NCBI GenBank assembly: GCA_944548615.1
Contig: OX155954.1
Location: 4,003,424-4,067,423, forward strand
Length of the DNA: 64,000 nt
Source: Micropterix aruncella
Taxonomy: Eukaryota; Arthropoda; Insecta; Lepidoptera; Micropterigidae
Direction: 5' to 3'
Positions 56,130 to 64,000 of this stretch are shown here, in pieces. The stretch's first letter is position 1. Every line of letters starts with the position of its first letter. Made by a program: the position numbers and the translations under genes. The notes below the pieces were generated by a model. The model did no database searches and was not told the DNA's origin. It saw only the letters and a program-made list of their open reading frames with translations.

Positions 56130-56490
56130 TTTATTTTATTTTTTTATTTTTTTATTTATTTTCTTTTATTTAGGAAAATAACAGTGTATAAAAGTAAGTA
56201 GCCAAACAAGATAGATATACAAATTACACCAGAGACAATTGTCCACTAAATGTTAACATCAAGATTATCTAAATGATAAGAGACAGAAAAAAACGAGAAA
56301 AGAAAGAGGATAGGAAGGGAGGGACCAGGAAGGGAAGGAGGAACATAGGAAAAAAAATAAATACATTGTTGCAAAAAATAAATATGTTGATGGGTGTCCA
56401 CGTATTTAACAAATTTACCAGTACGATATTTGAAGTTGAGACAGGTACGTTGGTATGAATAAGTACAAGTGCAAACAGTAGATAATAAGT
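56130..56490 (-). mobile_element. NLR-11: probable non-LTR 3' UTR and tail
   Basis: On the minus strand the stretch ends CTGTTATTTTCCTAAATAAA followed by an A-rich tail of AAATA units (56132-56172 on plus). This is the usual look of 3' ends of insect Jockey-group elements. Purine-rich on the plus strand at 56280-56350. No coding part. Confidence 0.5.
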
Positions 56491-57257
56491 AATAAATTTT
56501 AAATAACAATTATTATTAAATTTTAAATATTAAGTGTTGAATATCGCCCTCTTTAACAAATTTCTGAATCCAATGTTCGATTCAGCGAAGATATCTATTG
56601 ATGCGTATCGATCATCGTAAATCGTAGCTACACACACGGTTTAAGAAAGAGTTTTTACGGTAGTTGTTATTGCAACGGCTAATGTGAAACAATGAGGACT
56701 GTCTTGTCGTTCTTGATGGGGTCCGGAAATGTATTAGTTTTAAATACACGTATTTTGTAAAAGTTACCTTTTCCCCACGATATCAATAAGATACTCGAAA
56801 AAATACTAAGATATTATTACTTTCTATTCCCATAACATCGTTCCTCGCATTTCGTTTCTTGTACCTGAGTACCTAAATCGGGTTTGTCGGTATCTAAAAC
56901 AGCACTGGCATGAACATGACTATGGCACAGGTGGTACTGCAAAACAGCCAACATTATTTAGTAATTAGTGCCCACTAACAATTATTTTTCATTTTACATG
57001 CACTTTGCTGCAAATTACACTAACATAATTCCGTACGAATAGGGCGAAGCAGGCGGCGCGCGGACTCGCGGAATTATACTATTTATTACCGTTTAGGAAC
57101 GACCATAGACAACCCCACAATTAAGACCCGTTCCTCAGGAATTAAGACCCTTTCGAATATGGCAGGAAGGGTAAAACAGATGCTATGTAATGTAACCATA
57201 CAGTGTGGTGATTTTTGCACCGAGGCATTGTTTGATACTGAAGCTTACTTAGTGAAA
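56491..57257. other. No recognised gene
   Basis: Nothing assigned. 57030-57070 is GC-richer (AAGCAGGCGGCGCGCGGACT). Confidence 0.4.
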
Positions 57258-57524
57258 CACAGTATACCGAGAGAACAGTAGACTCTCTTTCGAGCGACAG
57301 GGCATTGCGGGAGTAGGGTGCGAGGGAAGTGGGCAGAGAGGTACGTCTCGAGGAACGCCTTTGGTTAGCATTAGGCTCACGTTGGCGAATTTTTCGAACG
57401 TTTGCTTATCTGCGTGGGCCGTGTAGTGGACATCTGGCGGACATATGCGAGCCTTTACGACTCGTGACGTATTCTCTTTTATTTTAATTTTGTTCCAGGA
57501 GAAGCTACTGTCTAGTATATTGTG
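57258..57524. mobile_element. MITE-B copy 2 (inverted)
   Basis: 267 bp from CACAGTATACC to the inverse of CACAATATACTAGACAGTAG. Shares AGTCGTAAAGGCTCG, CTCTGCCCAC and CCTCGCACCCT-type blocks with 30566-30825 when reverse complemented. GTGAAA flanks both sides (57252-57257, 57525-57530). Confidence 0.78.
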
Positions 57525-58359
57525 GTGAAAACATGTTTTTGTTGGTCCAAATAATTATGTTTTTTGCTATAATATTCACGTAATTTTTCTACCATCTTAG
57601 GGTGCTTTTTATGAAGGTACCACCTCAACATACTGAGGTTCCTGCTCTTGGATCTTTAGATCGGACTTTAGGTCACACACTGCGGCTTCTCTTCTTCGTT
57701 GACTTCTATTGAAGTGAAGCAAACATCTAAGTAGCTGTTGTCGTATTTTCGACGTTTCCGCGTTTTTCCTCGCACGCAACTTAAAGATGCATTATTATTA
57801 GTACTTGCACTAACGGCTTTTTTTATCAAATTGCAATTCATTTTTAGGAAACATGATTAGGTACAGCTTTCTTGTACGACTCAAAGCTATACAGCGTCGA
57901 CTAGCGAGGTACCCTGGCGACACGACGCAACTCGACGGCGAGATAGCAGACCAGACGGGGGGGGGGGGGGGGTAATCATGGCCGCCTGCCGGCAACCGTA
58001 ATCCTTCTATGTAGCACCCCCGGGTGCCGCCGCACACATTTTCGCAACCCTCTGCCTTAGACTGTTTAAGGTAATGACAAACTGAGCCCACGTATGCAAC
58101 GCATTATGACATCTGGACCCTTGATTTTTTGTGAAAACAGATGAATTAGAAATATGCTTATCATACGCAATGCTGTTACACGCGTCCCACGGTTTTCGAT
58201 CTCCATATCAGCATGGCACAATAGAGGAGACGACTGTTCGATGTCCCACGCATAAAACCACCGTGTTTCTAGAACTCACGTTCGCAACGTGTCAGACACA
58301 CAAAGAACGTCGGTGCATGCACAGAGAAAAGAGCCGGTGCATGTTTTTATGCAAGGTTA
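57525..58359. other. No recognised gene; 16-bp poly(G)
   Basis: 57957-57972 is a run of 16 G. Minus-strand frame 57810-58091 and plus-strand frame 58131-58448 are unrecognised, and the latter runs into the following element. Confidence 0.4.
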
Positions 58360-58890
58360 TAGCCATGTTGTTTTGGCGGCGTCTGTCAAATCTGTTGTTT
58401 ATTATTCAGTCACTGATGCCAAATCAACATGGCAAGGTACACGATTGAGCAACACGTTAAAACATTAATATCAAAATTAGTGTTCGTTGACAGTGTTATC
58501 TCTCGTGGACGTAACGTTAATTTCTCACCTAGATCGCGCGATTTCACCCCACTAGTCTTTTTCTTGAAGGGTTTTCTGAACTCACAGGTCTTTAACAGTA
58601 TTACTTGCGGACGTGACGTGAATTGGCCACCAAGATCGTGCGTTTTGACCCCGATAGACTTTTTATTGTGGGGTTTTCTAAATTCGCAGGTCTTCGCTAA
58701 TAAACTGTAATCGATCGATGCCCTTAAAGTCAACACAACCCAGGCCATCGCTCAAATTTATCCGGATCTATGTAGCAGAGTCATTGAAAATTGGACCTCT
58801 CGGATCCGTGCCACCGTGTGAACCCGATGCGGACATTTGAACGATGTCATATTTCATACATAATAGCATACATGGACCTTTCAAATAAAA
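58360..58890 (+). mobile_element. Mariner-type element, internally deleted, copy 2
   Basis: Same 5' leader as 30110-30364 (GCCATGTTGTTTTGGCGGCG, TCTGTCAAATCTGTTG). Then come the transposase start, a deletion of most of the gene, and the transposase end with the 3' UTR (TTCAAATAAAAAAGAATTTC). Outer inverted repeats are not certain. Confidence 0.72.
58429..58821 (+). pseudogene. Tc1/mariner-type transposase: first and last parts only
   Basis: ATG 58429 reads MARYTIEQHVKTLISKL, then jumps to the C-terminal catalytic block. That block occurs twice in tandem with a 102-bp period: RGRNVNFSPRSRDFTPLVFF then LKGFLNSQVF, and CGRDVNWPPRSCVLTPIDFL then LWGFLNSQVFANK. The usual form is PRSCDLTPLDFFLWG, whose Asp is the last catalytic residue (LTPID here). 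A stop at 58708-58710 is followed in another frame by IDALKVNTTQAIAQIYPDLC and VIENWTSRIRATV, the normal C-terminus, ending at TGA 58819-58821. Inactive. Confidence 0.8.
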
Positions 58891-60700
58891 AAGAATTTCG
58901 TTAATACCTCATATACAGCTTGTTTTATTGCAAAGACTGTCAACACCGACCCGCCCTTATTGGAAAGCTCTGTATTTGTATACGTTTTGAAAATTATAGA
59001 TGAACATCTTGAGCATGAGACCTTTTTATTGTCACAATAAATAATATAACGAATCTCAAACTGTAGTTTAGACAAACAGAAGTAGAATATTTCTTCATCA
59101 TCTTCCAATTTCTGCATTAACGTGTGGTATTCCCCAAACTTTTCTTTATGTCGATTTGTCTCATAACCTTCTTTCCATAACATTTTCTTTTGGTTTTTAT
59201 GATACAGAGATATTTATTTAAAAATAACGAACTAAGTAAATTGTTCTCAAACTTACTCTCAAAATCAGAAAACGTATAGTACAGCGGTTGTACACAATAA
59301 TAATGCACCTTCTGAGAAGTGACAACAGCTCCAGATTCCCTATATAAGTACTTTGCATACGTTGGACAAGTGTGCACACCAACGTGAAAGCGTTGCATCG
59401 AATACGCCGCGTACGTGGGCTCAGTCTGTCCCTACCGTTATTATGTGGAGTTGTTTTGGAAATAGATAAAATTAAAATGCAGCTGTATTCTATCACCTGC
59501 TTCAAGGGTAAAAATAAATGAAGATTTAATGGCGAGTCCACTGAAGTGTAAATTGGTATTTCAAATAGCTCGGTGCGGTGCGACGCGATTGTCCTTTGTG
59601 TCTAGATAGAAAGAAAACTAACTCACAATAATAGAAGAACGGTCGGTAATGGTCGCTATAAACCGCTGTAAACTGGCTGCGCTTTATTCTTAAGCTCAGG
59701 GAAAGCTTGAGTACCCAGAAGCTCAACTTAAACAGAGTGTATTGTGTGTGAACGCCACCGCACAGCAGAAAACATGTGCAGCGCTGTAACAATACAACAT
59801 CTAACCTCAAACACACTTTGTGTTGCGCCGAAGATTACGTTACGCTCAACCGCGATTACAATGGTGGTTCAAGTGGATTATAAATATGCCTGTTTGAAGA
59901 GAATGCGGCCTTAAATCTTTCGTAGGCTGAAATACATACATACACATATTATATAGAAAACATCCGATTCTATTTTTTCTTCAGAAGACAGAAGTCTTCC
60001 GAAGTAAAAAGTAGAGAACCTCTTAGGAGGCGGCTATCTGGGTTTAGATACAGTTGCCCAAATCAAGAAATTCAGTGTCCTTCACTCTGAAAGCTTGGTA
60101 TTTCTCCTCCCTAATTAATATTAAAGAAAATCTAAATATAAATAATATATCCAAATATAATAAAAACATTGATATTTTTCCTTTATTGAGAGAGTGACAA
60201 AAGCGAATGTAGCAGGATTTTTAATCAGCGATATCGAATGCTTCCCCGACAAATTTTGGGTTAATTTGACGAAAATACGTAAAAATATCATACCTCAAAC
60301 CAGGAATTTGAATGGCAAAAATCGTATGTGAGGCTTTTAATGAATATTTCAATTCTGTTTACGCTAACACAACAACAGCAACAAATTCAGCGCCATACGC
60401 TGCCAGTTCGGCGGAGCCTCACGAGGTCAGTGTTATCAGTTGTAGGTACAACTAATATGTATCTATATATAGATACAAATGAACCGCTAATTTACAAATA
60501 TCTGTGGCAGCCTAGCAACAATATAATCCAATGACAAATTTTTATAAAACACGTGTAATTTCGCGAATTTCGTTGACGTTAATAACAATATAATTCACAA
60601 CAAATTGAATCGTGTCTTTCGCCGTAAGCATTAAATTATTTTCGTCTTTCATTTCACGAACTGTACGATTTGAAGCACTTTCGAACATTTCAACGTCATA
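58891..60700. other. No recognised gene
   Basis: Minus-strand frames at 58881-59183, 59117-59398, 59218-59541 and 59526-59816 overlap each other and show no domains. No repeat shared with the rest of the window was noticed. Confidence 0.4.
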
Positions 60701-60708
60701 ATGTTGGG

Positions 60709-60784
60709 TATAAAAACGTCGATGTTTTATGTATAAAATCTCTCTTTAGTCAATCTTTCTTCAGTAATCATCTACTATGGTAAG
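60709..60784 (+). promoter_or_regulatory. Possible TATA/initiator promoter with ATG and splice donor
   Basis: TATAAA at 60732-60737 (an additional TATAAAA near 60710), an arthropod initiator TCAGT at 60761-60765, 29 bp after the TATA box, then ATG at 60776-60778 followed at once by the donor GTAAGC. A first exon ending just after the start codon is typical of insect cuticle-type and other secreted protein genes. No second exon is recognised in the remaining 3.2 kb. Confidence 0.4.
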
Positions 60785-61913
<1,129 letters not shown>

Positions 61914-61954
61914 ATATTTGATTGGTTTTTTGTTTTTTTATTAATGAAATTTTT

Positions 61955-61995
61955 ATGAATTAAATTTAATGCATTTTGCATTAAATTTAATTCAT
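61955..61995. repeat. Perfect 19-bp palindrome with 3-nt loop
   Basis: ATGAATTAAATTTAATGCA (61955-61973), TTT, then its exact reverse complement (61977-61995). No mismatch. Starts 46 bp after the (TA)n block. Confidence 0.92.
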
Positions 61996-62215
61996 TCTCG
62001 CAGATACGCTATTCCGTTCAAAATTTGACAGTTGTCCGAATAAAAACCGGCTTGAACGAGACAATTTTAAAACGGCCGTTTTCGGTGCGACTTAGTGGGT
62101 GACGCTTGTGTTTTTACTTACGAATTTGCCGTTTTTGCTGTTACTGCTGAAATGTCCCCGTATGTTGGGATATTACAAAGGAGATCGAATGAATAATGAC
62201 AACGGTACTTACTTA

Positions 62216-62345
62216 GGTGTATTCAAATTCAAATTCAAATTCAAATTCTTTATTTTACAAAAAATCATAATATCAGTTACAAATAAATTAAACCTAACCT
62301 AACTGGATCGCACAAGACGTCCGCACAAAGGTAGGCTCAGATTCG
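62216..62345 (-). mobile_element. NLR-12: 3' end with (GAATTT)n tail
   Basis: Plus strand shows ATTCAAATTCAAATTCAAAT followed by TCTTTATTTTACAAAA, then CTAACCTAACTGGATCGCAC and AAAGGTAGGC. The same arrangement is found at 17196-17290 (NLR-5), so this is the extreme 3' end of a related minus-strand element. Confidence 0.7.
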
Positions 62346-63448
62346 TATAATTAAGTACTGTCTAATGCTAAATAAAAAAGTACGCAGTATTATACTTTTC
62401 GATTTCGAACAAAAATCGTCTTCCATCATAACCTGTAAATTATATGTTATCTTTTAGTACGAGAAGTTGGTTAGAACACCGCCACATCAGATATCATTCA
62501 GATCGAAAGAAATTCAGAGCCAAACAAACCTGCTAGCCTGCCGCGCGTGAAAAATGAATTAAGAGCGCCGATTTTGACATTTCGAAAAACCTGTGTTGCC
62601 AGTTTTTTAGTACATTACCATAGACACAGAATGAAGTCGCAGATTTTGTTACGCGTGTTAAATCTGACAGAAACGCGATAGCTATTATTTTAATGCTTGC
62701 TTTTACTACTTATTTTTAAAGCGACTTAATTTTAACTTAATAGAAACGCAATTGGACCCATTATCTACGTAGTGTTGCAATTTTAATAATAGCATTAAAA
62801 TTGCATTACATAGACAATAGGGGCCAATACTTCGATTAATTAAATGTATATTTTTCATACTAAATTGTTAGACGTTTTTATTTTGTAGAACCGCAAATTT
62901 ATGGTTAAGAGCGGCTGCTTAATAATTTTCTTGATCATTTATAATGCGCATATGATACTGACCGATATGGTGTCTGATTCTCTGTTTATTGTTCTTTTAA
63001 AAATACTAGCACTCGTTTGTATCTTGTGGTTTGGCTTTGCACTAACAGTTCATTGTTTCCATCAAGTCGTTAAAAGAAAGCAAACTGTCCAAATCAATCA
63101 TCGTGCCTTCATCATATTTCTAACTAACGAGGGAAATACGCCATCGCAGATCAGACAACGCATGTGAAATGTTTTCGTTAATTCGTGCACTCCTGATTTT
63201 GGTTTAAGCAGTTAAAATATGAAAAGTGCCAGGAAATAGGAAAAATAATTTGACAACCTTAGTATGTCAAAGAGTATTGCAAAAAATGTGAAACGCTGTG
63301 CGTTTGACAAATAAGGGTATTTTTTCGGGGCGTATATTTGACACCGACGGCGAAGTTGTCAATAAAGCTTGAAATTACATGACAGCGACGTCAAACAGGT
63401 GGACGGCCAGGATGCGATCATCATCATCACAAGTTCTAATAACTGGAG
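62346..63448. other. No recognised gene; one imperfect inverted repeat
   Basis: 62751-62786 and 62795-62827 are imperfect inverted arms (ATTGGACCC, GCAATTTTAA and inverses) around an 8-bp centre. An 88-codon frame at 62901-63167 has two hydrophobic runs (LIIFLIIYNAHMIL, LLKILALVCILWFGFAL), but no family is recognised. Confidence 0.4.
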
Positions 63449-64000
63449 CTGTCAACTGCAACGGGCGAACCCGTCGCCTCAGGAAGTTTTAACGACTTGG
63501 GACGAATGCAGTCCACTGTCTAGTTACGCCACTCGCCCGTAAGAAGCCAATACCGCGAGATAACCAGGTTAGTCACCCGGCGGGTCGGCACTCGTGTCCT
63601 TACTTAGAGTTGCAACCAGATTACTACGGTCTCTCGACTGGTTATAGGTTTGAGGTCGCTTTCGTGGTCCTAACTCTTACTTAGCGGTGATTGGGTGTCT
63701 ACCGAATCTATCGCGGACCACGGCATCCTTGCCCGGCTGTTCACCCGGTATCAGGTAGCTGATTGGCCGTTTAAAGAGCAGTTGCCGTAATGTTAACAAC
63801 TACCCCCGCTCTATAGGAAACGAGGCAGTTTATAGTCGGTACCCTCGGAATATCAGTCGGAATGCACAATCGATTGGCTGTCGCCGCACGGTGCGCAAAC
63901 CGTCCAGGAGCGAATATTGATTCAAAGGGGAAACTGGACCGCAGGCCAGAGTCCTACCCGGGATCGCACTTCTGCGTGGAGGCTGTTGAATGGGTGTTTA
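63449..64000 (+). repeat. Repeat R1, uninterrupted copy (runs off the window)
   Basis: At least 552 bp, inverted relative to the first copy. It starts at GCTGTCAAC, has ACGGGCGAACCCGTC, then CCCCCGCTCTATAGGAAACG, CACAATCGATTGGCTGTCGC, GCACGGTGCGCAAACCGTCC, and still matches at the last base. It gives the unoccupied target site for NLR-1. No preserved reading frame. Confidence 0.85.

Noticed and set aside
62901..63167. 88-codon open frame with hydrophobic runs, possibly a small membrane protein
   Set aside because: No recognisable family, no promoter or poly(A) signal at sensible distance, and AT-rich surroundings make such frames expected.

Overview
This window looks like repeat-rich, AT-rich insect nuclear DNA. 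The mix of CR1/Jockey-group retrotransposons with PHD-finger and FP-like ORF1 proteins, Penelope-like elements, mariner, hAT and tRNA-derived SINE remnants fits Lepidoptera best. That assignment is an inference from element types, not a database match. There are no bacterial operons and no rRNA or functional tRNA genes. The only convincing host protein gene is an intronless C2H2 zinc-finger gene on the minus strand (52522-53614). Two short stretches (about 37150-37218 and 60732-60784) look like core promoters with a first exon and splice donor. The element names used here (NLR-1 to NLR-12, PLE-1/2, R1, RepC, RepE, MITE-A/B) are local labels.

Layout. 1-9182: a nest of retroelements. NLR-2 (minus) is broken by the unclassified repeat R1, and R1 is itself split by NLR-1 (plus). 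NLR-2 meets the Penelope-like PLE-1 at a perfect hairpin. After a (TA)n block comes NLR-3, an internally deleted element with its 5' leader and PHD-finger ORF1. 9183-13021: NLR-4, nearly complete in ORF2 but frameshifted. 14555-15826: PLE-2, heavily decayed, ending in a motif that recurs four more times in the window. 17196-21830: 3' pieces of NLR-5, -6 and -7. 22056-27015: DNA-transposon territory, with MITE-A, a 1,385-bp TA-flanked element full of GGCATCTATCC motifs, and a 636-bp hAT relic with perfect 8-bp target duplications. 28200-32193: degenerate tandem repeats, a mariner-like relic, MITE-B and a 38-bp tandem array. 32194-37046: NLR-8, the best preserved retrotransposon, inserted in that array. 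37047-45190: a possible promoter, Penelope-type fold-backs, a mariner with both ends (40786-41943), a C-rich tract, RepC and RepE copies, and NLR-9 and NLR-10 remnants. 46390-54452: second copies of MITE-A and RepE, more fold-backs, a tRNA-derived SINE and the zinc-finger gene. 54540-64000: mostly unrecognised sequence, with MITE-B copy 2, an internally deleted mariner-type transposase, a possible promoter, microsatellites and a second R1 copy in inverted orientation at the window end.

How the parts relate. Most of the recognisable sequence is dead mobile DNA. Several insertions can be read directly, because an uninterrupted paralogue or flanking duplication lies in the same window: R1, RepC, the 38-bp array, hAT, MITE-B and mariner. 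All retrotransposon reading frames carry stops, frameshifts or truncations. NLR-8 is the least damaged, with an open reverse transcriptase of about 680 codons and only two visible frame breaks in ORF2.
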